The notes below the pieces were generated by a model, which was not told the DNA's origin, ran no database searches, and worked only from the letters and a program-made list of their open reading frames with translations. Below, one piece after another: positions 22,378 through 32,200 of a stretch of 64,000 bases of DNA (the first letter of the stretch is position 1; every line of letters starts with the position of its first letter). Made by a program: the position numbers and the translations under genes. The DNA is taken from contig CABJEP010000009.1 in assembly GCA_902364645.1 (NCBI GenBank), positions 394 to 64,393 on the forward strand, read 5' to 3'. The DNA is from Coriobacteriaceae bacterium. GTDB lineage: Bacteria; Actinomycetota; Coriobacteriia; Coriobacteriales; Coriobacteriaceae.

Positions 22378-24618
22378 TTAGTCAAACAAACTCGGCATGT
22401 CATTTTCCTTCATGAGGGCGCCGGCGGAGGGCAGGCTCTGCGCGGTGAACTTCTCGGCCGAGACGCCGGCGCCAAGAATCTCCTCGGTCGTGCCGACGGT
22501 GGTGACCGAGCGGCCCTTCTTGGCCGTAAAGGCCTGGACGCCCTGCGTGTTGGTGGTCGTCTTGGTCTTGAGCAACGACGTGTTGAAGTTCATCAGACGG
22601 TAGTCGCTCGAGACCAGCGCGAGGTCACGGTCCTCCTTGAGCACCTGCGCATACAGCAGCTTGCTGCCGCCGTAGATGGCGTTCTTAAGGCGCTTGCGGT
22701 TGGTCTTGGTGACGTATCCGGCAAGCGCGACGCGCACCACGCGGCCGTTCTCAAAGACAAAGAGAACGTCGGCCTTGTAGTCCTCAGGGTCGATAACCCA
22801 GATCACGCTCTCATCGGGTTCCATCTCAAGATCGGTCGGCAGGTACGAGCCCAGCTGGGCCGACTTGGTATCCTCAAACGCCGCGACCTTGCACTTGTAT
22901 ACCTGGCTCTTGCTGGTAAAGACCAGCAGTTCGTGCGTATTGGCGGACGGGAACTCGATAAAGGGTTTGTCGCCGTCCTTGTACTTGAGCGTGGTCGCCT
23001 TCTTGAGCACGCGGTCCGTCATCTTCTTAAGGTAGCCATCGTGCGAGAGCATGATGGTGACCGGGTACTCCTCGACTTCGGGCTCCAAGCTTACCTCGAT
23101 AACCTCATGGGGCTCGATCCTGCCCGTGCGGCGCGGCATCACGTACTTCTTGTTGACCGCGGCCAGCTCGTCGCTGATGACCTTCTTGATGTTGTCCTCG
23201 CTCGAGAGGATCTCCTCGAGTTCGGCGATCTCACCCTCGAGCTTGGCGATGTCCTTGGTGCGGTTGAGGATGTACTCCTCGTTGATGTTGCGGAGCTTAA
23301 GCTCGGCAACAAACTCGGCCTGGGTCTCGTCGATATCGAAGCCGCGCATAAGGTTGGGCACGACCTCGGCTTCGAGCTTGGTGCCGCGGATGATGGCGAT
23401 GGCCTTGTCGATGTCGAGCAGAATTGCCTCAAGGCCGTGCAGCAGGTGCAGGCGCTCGGACTTTTTGCCCAGGTCAAAGTTAATGCGGCGACGCGTGGAC
23501 TCAATACGCCACTTGACCCACTCGTGCAGAATCTGGCGCACGCCCATAACACGGGGATAGCCGTCGACGAGCACGTTGAAGTTGCACGAGAACGAATCCT
23601 GCAGCGTGGTCGAGCGATAGAGCTTGGCCATGAGCTTGTCGGGGTCGACACCGCGCTTAAGGTCGATGGCGATACGCAGACCCGAAAGGTCGGTTTCATC
23701 GCGGATGTCTGCGATCTCCTTGACCTTGCCCTCCTTGGAGAGCTTGACGATGCGCTCGATGATGACATCGGTCTTGGTGGTGTAGGGGATCTCGTAGACC
23801 TCGATGATGCGCTCTTCGGGAATCCAGCGCCAGCGGGAGCGAATCTGGAAGCTGCCCAGGCCGGTCTCGACGATCTTCTCAATCTCCTCGCGGCGGTAGA
23901 TGATCTCGCCGCCGGTCGAGAAGTCGGGCATGGGCATGTACTCGAGCAGATCGCAGTCGGGGTCCTTGAGGTAGTGCATCGTGGCGGTACAGACCTCGTT
24001 GAGGTTGAAACCGCAGATGTCGGACGCCATGGCGACGCCGATGCCCTTATTGGCCGAGACGAGGATGTTGGGGAACGTAGTGGGCAACAGGCGCGGCTCC
24101 TTCATGGCGCCGTCGTAGCTGTCGACGAAGTCGACCGGGTCCTTATCGATGTCCTTGAAGATCTCGGCGCTGATGGGGGAGAGCTTGGCCTCGGTGTAAC
24201 GCGAGGCGGCGTAGCTCAGGTCGCCCGAATAATACTTGCCAAAGTTGCCCTTCGACTCCACGAAGGGGGCGAGCAGTGCCTCGTTGCCGGTTGCCAGGCG
24301 CACCATCGTCTCGTAGATTGCGGCATCGCCGTGCGGGTTGAGCTTCATGGTCTGGCCCACGATGTTGGCGCTCTTCTGGCGCTCACCCTTGAGCAGACCC
24401 ATCTTGTACATGGTGTAGAGCAGCTTGCGGTGCGAGGGCTTAAAGCCGTCGATCTCGGGGAATGCACGCGAGACGTTGACGCTCATGGCGTAGGGCATGT
24501 AGTTGACCTCGAGCGTCTGCGTGATCGGCTGATCGGTGACCTCGGAGTGCAGGCCGATGACGTTCTCGGCGTTGACCTGCTTTTTCTTTGGCTGGTTCTT
24601 CGTCTTCTTCTTTGCCAC
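22378..24618 (-). CDS. parC: Topoisomerase IV-type subunit A (ParC)
   Basis: A 746-aa type IIA topoisomerase DNA-cleavage subunit. The winged-helix domain has the catalytic tyrosine in YAASRYTEAKL (Y141), preceded by KSANIVGQTMKLNPHGDAAI, the quinolone-resistance region. The breakage-reunion coiled coil follows (about 330-470), then a short C-terminal beta-propeller (about 500-720). No GyrA box (QRRGGRG-like) is seen, favouring topoisomerase IV over gyrase. The start is GTG at 24618 behind GAGG. It follows parE by 45 bases and forms an operon with it; the complex decatenates chromosomes. Confidence 0.9.
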   Translation of the reverse strand: MAKKKTKNQPKKKQVNAENVIGLHSEVTDQPITQTLEVNYMPYAMSVNVSRAFPEIDGFKPSHRKLLYTMYKMGLLKGERQKSANIVGQTMKLNPHGDAAIYETMVRLATGNEALLAPFVESKGNFGKYYSGDLSYAASRYTEAKLSPISAEIFKDIDKDPVDFVDSYDGAMKEPRLLPTTFPNILVSANKGIGVAMASDICGFNLNEVCTATMHYLKDPDCDLLEYMPMPDFSTGGEIIYRREEIEKIVETGLGSFQIRSRWRWIPEERIIEVYEIPYTTKTDVIIERIVKLSKEGKVKEIADIRDETDLSGLRIAIDLKRGVDPDKLMAKLYRSTTLQDSFSCNFNVLVDGYPRVMGVRQILHEWVKWRIESTRRRINFDLGKKSERLHLLHGLEAILLDIDKAIAIIRGTKLEAEVVPNLMRGFDIDETQAEFVAELKLRNINEEYILNRTKDIAKLEGEIAELEEILSSEDNIKKVISDELAAVNKKYVMPRRTGRIEPHEVIEVSLEPEVEEYPVTIMLSHDGYLKKMTDRVLKKATTLKYKDGDKPFIEFPSANTHELLVFTSKSQVYKCKVAAFEDTKSAQLGSYLPTDLEMEPDESVIWVIDPEDYKADVLFVFENGRVVRVALAGYVTKTNRKRLKNAIYGGSKLLYAQVLKEDRDLALVSSDYRLMNFNTSLLKTKTTTNTQGVQAFTAKKGRSVTTVGTTEEILGAGVSAEKFTAQSLPSAGALMKENDMPSLFD

Positions 24619-24663
24619 GATATCCTCTTGAACTTCTTATGGGCCGTCGTTATCGATTTGCTG

Positions 24664-26661
24664 CTATTGCAGGTCCAGCTGGTCCAGGTATTCCTTGCCG
24701 TGCTCGGAGATATGGCGCTTACGGCCCGCCTCGTCGTTGCCCAGCAACAGGTTGAACATGGTCTCCATCTTGGTGACGTCCTCGGGCTCCACCTTGATCA
24801 GGCGGCGCGTCTCGGGGTTCATGGTGGTGAGCCACATCATGTCCGGATCGTTTTCACCAAGACCCTTGGAGCGGTTGATCGAGCACTTCTGGTCGCCGAT
24901 CTCTTTGAGGATGCCGTTCTTCTCGAGCTCGGTGTAGGCAAAGTAGGTCTTCTCTTTGCAGTTGATCTCGTAGAGCGGCGACTCGGCGATATAGACGTAG
25001 CCCTCGTCGATAAGCGTGGGCACCAGTCGATAGAGCATGGTGAGCACGAGCGTGCGGATGTGGTACCCATCGACGTCGGCGTCCGTACAGATGATGACCT
25101 TGTTCCAGTTGAGGTTGTCCAGGTCGAAGGCGCCAAGGTTCTTGATGCGCTTGTCCTTGATCTCCACGCCGCAGCCCAACACGCGCATAAGGTCCATGAT
25201 GATGTCGGACTTAAAGATGCGCGGATAATCTTCCTTTAGGCAGTTGAGGATCTTGCCGCGGACGGGCATAACGCCCTGGAACTCGGCATCGCGCGAGGTG
25301 CGAATGGCGCCTGCTGCCGAGTCGCCCTCTACGATGTAGATCTCGCGGCGGCTCTTGTCCTTGGAGCGGCAGTCGATGAACTTCTGCACGCGGTTGGCCA
25401 TGTCGGTCTTTTGCTGCAGGTTGGTTTTGATGCTCTGGCGTGTCTTCTCGGCGTTCTCGCGCGAACGCTTGTTGATGAGCACCTGCTCCATGATCTTGTT
25501 GGCGGCGTCCTTGTTCTCGATCAAGTAGGTCGAGAGGCGCTCCTTAAAGAAGGCAGTCATGGCCTGCTGGATAAAGCGGTTATTGATGGCCTTCTTAGTC
25601 TGGTTTTCGTAGGACGTCTGGGTGGAGAAGCAGTTGGTTACCAGCACCAGACAGTCCTGGACGTCTTGCCACTTAATGCCGCTCTCGTTTTTGTTGTATT
25701 TGCCCTGTTGCTTAATGTAGGCATCGATGGCGCTGGTCAGAGCGCTACGGGCGGCCTTCTCGGGTGAGCCGCCGTTCTCGAGCCACGATGAGTTGTGGTA
25801 GTACTCCTGCATCATGAAAGTGCGCGAGAAGCACATGCAAGCAGTGATTTTTACATTGTAATCGGGCAGGTCCTCGCGATCGCGACCGCGACGGTCGGCC
25901 TCGATAAAGAAGGGCTCGGTAAGGTAGTCGGTACCGACCTTCTCGAGCACGTAGTCCTCGATGCCCTTGGGATAGCAAAAATCCTCTTCGGAAAACTCAC
26001 CATCGTCGCCCTCGATGCGCAGGCGGAAGGTCACGCTGGCGTTGACCACGGCTTGGCGGCGCATGGTCTCGCGATACCAATCGTGGGGGATGCTGATGGA
26101 GGTAAAGACCTCAAGATCGGGGCGCCACTTGATGGCGGTGCCGGTGCGGTCCTCGTCGCTGGGCTCAATCTCGAGTGCCTTCTTTTTGGCGCCGACGACC
26201 TTGCCCTTCTTAAAGTGCAGGGAGTACTTGTTACCGTCACGCCAAACCGTGACGTCCATGTACTCGGAAGCGTACTGGGTCGCGCAGGAGCCCAGGCCGT
26301 TGGTGCCGAGCGAGAAGTCGTAGTCGCCGCCCTGGTTGTTGTTGTACTTGCCGCCGGCGTAGAGCTCGCAGAAGACGAGCTCCCAGTTAAAGCGCTTCTC
26401 GGAAGGGTTCCAGTCGAGCGGGCAGCCACGGCCGTTATCCTCTACCTGAATGGAGCCATCGCGAAAGGCGGTAAGGGTGATAAGTTTGCCGTAGCCCTGG
26501 CGTGCCTCGTCAACGGCGTTGGACAGGATCTCGAAGGCAGCATGCGCGCAGCCATCGAGTCCGTCCGAGCCAAAGATGACGGCGGGGCGCAGGCGTACGC
26601 GCTCCTCGTCCTTGAGCTGACGAATACTGTCGTTACCATAGTTTGCGGTGTTTTTTGCCAT
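24664..26661 (-). CDS. parE: Topoisomerase IV-type subunit B (ParE)
   Basis: A 665-aa ATPase subunit. The GHKL ATP site is visible: FEILSNAVDEARQGYG, EDNGRGCPLDW and GTNGLGSCATQYASEYM. The TOPRIM domain has YIVEGDSAAGA and ICTDADVDGYHIRTLVL with the metal-binding DAD. The start at MAKNTANYGND (26661) is preferred although the frame is open to 26760; the extra residues are hydrophobic and unlike the family, and a LexA-type box abuts them. It is the first gene of the parE-parC unit. Confidence 0.9.
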   Translation of the reverse strand: MAKNTANYGNDSIRQLKDEERVRLRPAVIFGSDGLDGCAHAAFEILSNAVDEARQGYGKLITLTAFRDGSIQVEDNGRGCPLDWNPSEKRFNWELVFCELYAGGKYNNNQGGDYDFSLGTNGLGSCATQYASEYMDVTVWRDGNKYSLHFKKGKVVGAKKKALEIEPSDEDRTGTAIKWRPDLEVFTSISIPHDWYRETMRRQAVVNASVTFRLRIEGDDGEFSEEDFCYPKGIEDYVLEKVGTDYLTEPFFIEADRRGRDREDLPDYNVKITACMCFSRTFMMQEYYHNSSWLENGGSPEKAARSALTSAIDAYIKQQGKYNKNESGIKWQDVQDCLVLVTNCFSTQTSYENQTKKAINNRFIQQAMTAFFKERLSTYLIENKDAANKIMEQVLINKRSRENAEKTRQSIKTNLQQKTDMANRVQKFIDCRSKDKSRREIYIVEGDSAAGAIRTSRDAEFQGVMPVRGKILNCLKEDYPRIFKSDIIMDLMRVLGCGVEIKDKRIKNLGAFDLDNLNWNKVIICTDADVDGYHIRTLVLTMLYRLVPTLIDEGYVYIAESPLYEINCKEKTYFAYTELEKNGILKEIGDQKCSINRSKGLGENDPDMMWLTTMNPETRRLIKVEPEDVTKMETMFNLLLGNDEAGRKRHISEHGKEYLDQLDLQ

Positions 26662-26760
26662 GCTCGCTCTCTCGGTGCTCCTTTGCTGCGTTTTAGTCAT
26701 ATAGATAGTCAAGGTAGCATAGCCCAGCCCACAGACGATTCCAACCAACACGAAATCCAT

Positions 26761-26774
26761 CGAACAATCGTTCG
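26761..26774. promoter_or_regulatory. LexA-type SOS box upstream of parE
   Basis: CGAACAATCGTTCG is a perfect CGAAC-N4-GTTCG palindrome, the actinobacterial/Gram-positive LexA consensus. It lies 100 bases upstream of the parE start, in the expected promoter region. Confidence 0.6.
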
Positions 26775-27092
26775 GAATTTGATGGAACGGCGTTTACTCG
26801 GACAAGACCGAGTTGATTCTGCCCGAGTAAGTTTGAAGGCGGCTGGAGGCGCCCTACTTTGTTTGCGGATGGATCGAATCGAACATTGGGACAAGCGTCT
26901 CGTTTTATGGGCCACGGGCGTGCGTGTGTGAGTCCCTTTGGCCCATAAGGAACGCTGACGGGTCGTTATTTGGGCCGTGGGTCACTTCGCCGGCGCCGCG
27001 TTTCGTCATACGCTCATAGTGGAAGCCGATGCCACGGAGTCGACTTGCGACTCGGGCAACGGATGAGCTACAAGCCGAAAGGAGCGGTGAGG
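26775..27092. other. Intergenic between parE and the lipoprotein gene
   Basis: The divergent promoter region. Apart from the LexA-type box at its left edge, there is a GGCCCATAA...TTTGGGCC inverted repeat near 26939-26974. No gene is seen. Confidence 0.4.
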
Positions 27093-28109
27093 ATGATGAA
27101 GCCCATGACGAAGAAGCTGCTGTTAGGAATTCCCACCGTGACGCTTTCGGCTGTGTTGGCGTGTACGCTTGCCGGCTGCGGCGGTAATGCGCCGAGTGGC
27201 TCGGGCGGGAGCGCACCTGTGCAGGAGAAGTCCAAGAAGGCCAAGGCCTATGAGTCGCAGACGGTCGAGGTGGCTGGCATAACCTATGAGTCGGTAGACC
27301 ACGGTACGTTCTATCGCGGTGATGCCAAGAAGCAGGACGGCTTTTACCTGCACATCAAGATTACCAACAACAACACAAAGAACAGGACGTTCAGTTCCTT
27401 TAACGTGCATGCTGCCCAGGGCGATCTTGAGGCAGGCGACCCGTTGTTTACTTCCGGCAAGGCGGCCGTGCTCGACTACGTTGCAAGCGAGGCTCCCGAT
27501 GATCTGCACAAGGGAATTGACCTTTCCGAGAGGCCAGATATCGGTCCGGGCGAGACCGTTGAGTACGTGTATTTCTGGGCGCCCAAGACGGCGTACTACG
27601 GGCCCATCACTGTCGAGTTCGTAGACGCTTACGCCCCCGCCAAGAATCATGAGGCCATGTACTTCGACACCACGGACTGCGAGACCAAGGAGTTCAAGGC
27701 GGCCGGCGGCGCGGCCGATTCTGGCGAGAAGGCAGATTTAACGGGCATCGACTGCGCATCGTACAGCATCGAGGCCGCCGATGGGTACACGCTGGATTCG
27801 TCCGACGAAGAGCGCGAAAAGGCAAACTTCTTCCATGACGAGACTGGAGGACGCCTGAACATCAGCATCTTCCCGCGCTCGCCGGAGGAAGAGGTTGCAA
27901 GCCTAGAGCAGGTCTACGAAGGCAAGGAGACAACAACCGATCAGGTCGAGTACAATGGCATAACGTGGCTGCGCTTTACCGGTCCCGATAACGGCCATAC
28001 GCTGTTTGCGACGGCTCCCGCAACGGGTGAAACCGTCCGCGTGTCGATCGGCTGGAAGATCGACTGGGATGCCGCCGTGCCCATGATGGAGGCACTGAAG
28101 CTCAAATAA
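27093..28109 (+). CDS. Secreted lipoprotein with DUF5067-like domain
   Basis: A 338-aa lipoprotein. The signal peptide ends in the lipobox LAGC (residues about 24-27), followed by a Gly/Ser linker. The first domain (about 50-200) is an immunoglobulin-like fold of the DUF5067/DUF4352 kind (FYLHIKITNNNTKNRTFSSF, then GPGETVEYVYFW). The second (about 225-338) ends in AVPMMEALKLK and may be a binding domain. The start has a GGAG site. It is transcribed alone and ends in a terminator. It should be anchored to the outer face of the membrane; ligand unknown. Confidence 0.8.
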   Translation: MMKPMTKKLLLGIPTVTLSAVLACTLAGCGGNAPSGSGGSAPVQEKSKKAKAYESQTVEVAGITYESVDHGTFYRGDAKKQDGFYLHIKITNNNTKNRTFSSFNVHAAQGDLEAGDPLFTSGKAAVLDYVASEAPDDLHKGIDLSERPDIGPGETVEYVYFWAPKTAYYGPITVEFVDAYAPAKNHEAMYFDTTDCETKEFKAAGGAADSGEKADLTGIDCASYSIEAADGYTLDSSDEEREKANFFHDETGGRLNISIFPRSPEEEVASLEQVYEGKETTTDQVEYNGITWLRFTGPDNGHTLFATAPATGETVRVSIGWKIDWDAAVPMMEALKLK

Positions 28110-28137
28110 CGCCGCGATTCTCACGTCAGACGACTCA

Positions 28138-28171
28138 GGGCTGGCTCCGAGTTATCGGGGCCAGCCCTTTT
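28138..28171 (+). terminator. Rho-independent terminator
   Basis: GGGCTGGC/GCCAGCCC stem followed by TTTT, 29 bases after the lipoprotein stop. Confidence 0.8.
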
Positions 28172-28346
28172 GGTGCTCGATGAACAGGGCCAGTGCCTCG
28201 CGCGGTTTCGGGTACAGCGGGGCATCGCGCGCGCAATGACGAGCATGGTTTCCATAATGACAGATATAGTTGACATCTTCTGATGGATGCAATATATTTC
28301 TGTCATGTTGCAACGGATATCTGTCCATTACTACGAAAGGAACTCC

Positions 28347-28577
28347 ATGCCGGGCAAAAAGAACCTACGCATGAAGGCGGCGCGCGCGGCGGTTGGCCTT
28401 TCGCAAGCCGACTTAGCCCAAGCCGTGGGCGTTACGCGCCAGACCATCGGCCTGATCGAGGCGGGCGGCTACAACCCCACGCTCAATTTGTGCGTGGCAA
28501 TCTGTAAAGCGCTACGCGTCACGTTGAACGACTTGTTTTGGGAAGACGAGAGCGACGTCGACCCTGACGCTCTTTAG
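28347..28577 (+). CDS. XRE-family HTH regulator
   Basis: A 76-aa Cro/CI-type repressor. MKAARAAVGLSQADLAQAVG and VTRQTIGLIEAGGYNPTLNL form the helix-turn-helix. These short regulators usually pair with a membrane protein, and here a membrane-protein gene follows after nine bases. The start at 28347 has AAAGGA. Confidence 0.9.
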   Translation: MPGKKNLRMKAARAAVGLSQADLAQAVGVTRQTIGLIEAGGYNPTLNLCVAICKALRVTLNDLFWEDESDVDPDAL

Positions 28578-28586
28578 GAGTTCGCT

Positions 28587-29171
28587 ATGAAATTTGAAGA
28601 TCTGAAAATCGTGCAAAAGTGGCGTGAATATGCCGGCCCAAAGGATGAACGCCTGGAGGCTGAGAACGCGAAGATCTACAAGATTGGTTTCGTGCTGCTT
28701 TCGTTTGGCATGTTGATGATTTTTTTCTACCAGTTTATAGCTCGACAGGTTGCGTGGGTTCACAGCGACGCTAGTGAAATGCCGCATGGCTTTGCAACGC
28801 CGTTCGAGGCAGCCATGTATTTGTGGCTCGTTATCGTGATGTTGATTTGCGCAGGACTGCAAACGCGGAAGGGCTATGTCGATACCAATCGTTTTGGGCA
28901 AACCGAGCATCTTCCTGTTGGGTATTTCATGCTTGTCAGCGGTCTTAGCGGCGCCGCGTTCGCGCTTGTTATTGCCGCAATGCGCTGTATCGCTGAGGCG
29001 CAGATCGTACCGCTCGAAAGCGTCTTTTGGTTGGCGAACCTGGCCACGGGTGTGTTCTGCGGTGCGACGATTTTCGCGGCCACGTTTGCTGCCCTGTGCG
29101 CAACGTTTTTCACGGCGAAAAGACGCCGTGCCAAGCTCGAGGCAGAACTCGACTCCTCTGACGACATCTAA
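28587..29171 (+). CDS. Membrane protein partner of the XRE regulator (DUF6773/DUF3169-like)
   Basis: A 194-aa protein with four transmembrane helices (about residues 33-52, 72-92, 110-135 and 150-175) and a charged C-terminal tail (FFTAKRRRAKLEAELDSSDD). Its N terminus is hydrophilic. The pairing of a short XRE regulator with a four-helix membrane protein recurs in Firmicutes and Coriobacteriia; the function is unknown. GGAG precedes the start and a terminator follows. Confidence 0.75.
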   Translation: MKFEDLKIVQKWREYAGPKDERLEAENAKIYKIGFVLLSFGMLMIFFYQFIARQVAWVHSDASEMPHGFATPFEAAMYLWLVIVMLICAGLQTRKGYVDTNRFGQTEHLPVGYFMLVSGLSGAAFALVIAAMRCIAEAQIVPLESVFWLANLATGVFCGATIFAATFAALCATFFTAKRRRAKLEAELDSSDDI

Positions 29172-29178
29172 TGCGTAA

Positions 29179-29214
29179 TGGGCTGGCTCTGGGTATCCAG
29201 AACCAGCCCATTTT
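29179..29214 (+). terminator. Rho-independent terminator
   Basis: GGGCTGGCTCTGG/CCAGAACCAGCCC hairpin followed by TTTT; its stem closely resembles the terminator at 28138-28171. Confidence 0.75.
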
Positions 29215-29261
29215 GACGTTCGATGAGCCGAGTCGGCGTCTCTCACAAAAGTAACTAGGAG

Positions 29262-32200
29262 CTAGCGAGGCTTATCCGAATTGACCTCATTGGCGGTGTC
29301 GGTTTCGAGCGCCGTGCGGCGGGCGCTGTAGGCGACGAGGCCGGCACCAGCTGCGGCGAGTGCTGCTGCGGCTGCGGTTAGGGGGACGTTGCTGTCGCCC
29401 GTGCCCGCAAGCGCGCCCGCTTTTCCGGAGCGCTTGTTATTGCCGTGGTCCTTGCCGCCACCGGAGCTGCTTCCGCCGGAGCCGCCGCCCTTGTCAGTAC
29501 CGCCGCCACTCGAGCCACCATCGCCGTCCGCCGTCATCGGGGCGTCGTGAAGTCCTGTCGTATCCGCGCTGTCGCATACGCCGACCTGCACTTCCGAGCG
29601 TTCGCATGCTGCATCGGACACGTGAAGCTCGTGCAGCACGGCACCCAGCGCCGAGTTTGCACCCGGTCGGATTTCCTCGAGCGTCACGGGGTCGAGCGCC
29701 ACCAGGTCGCGCGCCTTTGCGTAGAGCGTTACGCGTTTGCCCACTTCGTCGCTCCAACTCTCGGGGATGGCGAAGCTCATGCGGAACTGTGCCGTGCAAC
29801 CCGGTGCCAGCACGGCGTTGCCGTTGTCGGCTACCAGCGGGTGCGTTGCAAAACGCGCGCCCAGCGTCTCGAGCGCGTATTTCACGCGTGCCATATCGTT
29901 GGCCGAAGCATCCTCGGCAAGCTCTGGATCGTAGATCGAAGCCATGCGTGCGTTCGCTCCGAACCCGATGGATGCGCTGGAGAACGGCTGGCCGGAGCCC
30001 TCTCGGTACAGATCGATCGTACCGGCGGTCAGCAAAGTGTTGCCGTCGTTTCGCACCGTGACCATGAAGGATTCGCCTGCTGCTCCGGGCACCACCGCGC
30101 CCGAGGTAGCGACCGCGCCCGTCGGAGTGGCACACGCCACCAAGGGCACTTCGATGCCGTGCAGCTCTGCCTCGCTCTTCTCCGCGCTCACAATGTGCGT
30201 GGCGAGCGCGGAGAGCATGCCTCCCGACGTCAAAAATGTCGTTATCTGATCGACGGGATGGTTCAGCTCGCACATCACGAACGGCTCCGTGAACAGATCG
30301 CCTGCCAAGGTGCTGGCGAAGATGCGGAAGTGCTTGCCCATCACTGCTACCGGGTTGCCTTCTTCGTCGTAGGTTTGTCCCACCTTGCCATCGGTGTTCT
30401 CTACATAGAGCGCGCACCTGCCGTTGTTGCTTACGCTAAACGACGCCGGGCCACAGCCTGCGGCACCCACGGGCTGCGTTGCAAATGCCGATGCGCCTCG
30501 CGTCCAAGTAATATGCTGCAGCTGCCCGTTGATGGTGGCCAAAAAGCCCGAATGTTGTGGCCACGGCGCCGCATGGGGTACCGTGGCGTCTGGTGGCATA
30601 ACGCCCCAGCCCGCAATGGACTGGCCGATCACGGCGTACGATGCGCAGCCGCAACCGTCTGCGGTCTCGTACGCAACGGGCACCACCATTTTGCCGTTGA
30701 TATTTTCGGGTACGCCCAGCTCGATGCTTGACGGTGCTTGCGGAAAGCGGAGAACTTGGCGGAACGTCAGGCTGTCGCCCGAAACGTCCGACCACAGGGT
30801 GAAGCACTCCAGCGCAACCTCAGCCTCGCTGCCGAGCGCCTTTTCTGCGGTGGTTCCGCGGCGGTGGAGGTAGGCACCCGACAGGCGTCCGTCGACCAGC
30901 GTCTTGCCCACCGTGATACGCGGGCACTGCAGGCAATGGTAGCCATCCTCTTGCAGGCGGCCGCGCGAGATGCTGCGCCATGACGTATGCGACACCACGC
31001 GAATTCCGCCGTTGCTTATGCGCAGGCGCACAACGGACAGTATGCCGGATGTGCTCGCCGCATCGAAAAGGGTGTTGTCGCCGTCGCGGCGCTCGCCCGA
31101 GACCAGCAACACGTAGGCGTCTTGGTTTCCTCTTCCGTCCGTATATTCCACTACGTCGAAGTCGTAATCGTATATGCCGTCGCGCTCCACGTCGCCCTCG
31201 CCAAACCCAAGGGGAAAGTCCACGGGCGTGGGAGCGGACCACGTGCCGTTTGCCTTTGTGTGCACCACTAGGCGCGAGCGGCCATTCTCGCCGTAGCGCA
31301 CCGAGGCGATACGGAATAGGCATTCTGCGCCGGCAATCATTGCCGGCTTCATGTGAGCTTCGCTGAGCACGCCAGTAAACAGCACGTTGTCACTCGAGGG
31401 CTTGATGCCGCCACGCTCGTCCTCCGATACACCGGCAGAATTGGCGTTGGGGTCCGCAACGGCGTTCCTCGCTTGGCCGATATAGGCGTACCCATACATC
31501 GGCGCGGCATTTTCGTCGTTCTCTATCAGCGTATGGACGAAATGCTCGATCTGTCCCGTGTCGTCGCTTTCTGCATCCGCCTCGAGCTCAATACGCGTGA
31601 CCGCTTGATCCCAATCGCGCACGACAGGCGCGACGTTTATCGCGGTGGCTGCAACCTCGGCGCGTGCGAGCAGCTCGGCGTTAGTGACGATGGTGGCCGA
31701 TGCGATAAATTGCGGCACACCACCTGCCTCGGCGTTGCCGGCTGAGTCGAAGCGGGCATCCAGCGTGTAGGGCGTATCTCCACTCAAGGCCAGCTCAGAG
31801 CGCTGGAGCACATACTGATCGCCATTGTTCACTGACATATCCCACGAATCGGCGAGTGTGGGCCACGATCCCGACCAAGCCTTGGTGGTCCACTTGAACA
31901 TTACGAACTGGAGTATCACGTCGACATCGACGTCTGCACCTACGCGCAGTCGCGGAAGCTGGTGTCCATCTGCCTTCTCGTACCCGATGAACAGCGTGAG
32001 GGATGCGGCGCCGCGCACGGCAGACGAGGCGACGCCCGCAACGCCGGCGCCAAAGGTAACGGCAAGCCCGATCTGGATGGTGAACGAGCCCGACGTGTTG
32101 GAATAGTCGAGCGAAATGTTTTTGAAAAACGCCGCGCCGCTACCGTGCGTGTGGGCGCCCACAGCGAGCGCCAGTTTTGCTAGCACCCAGGGGTTGACGT

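Noticed and set aside
22345..25239. 964-aa open frame on the plus strand opposite parC/parE
   Set aside because: It is the antisense shadow of two well-conserved topoisomerase genes; its translation is low-complexity (L, V, D, H, G) with no family.
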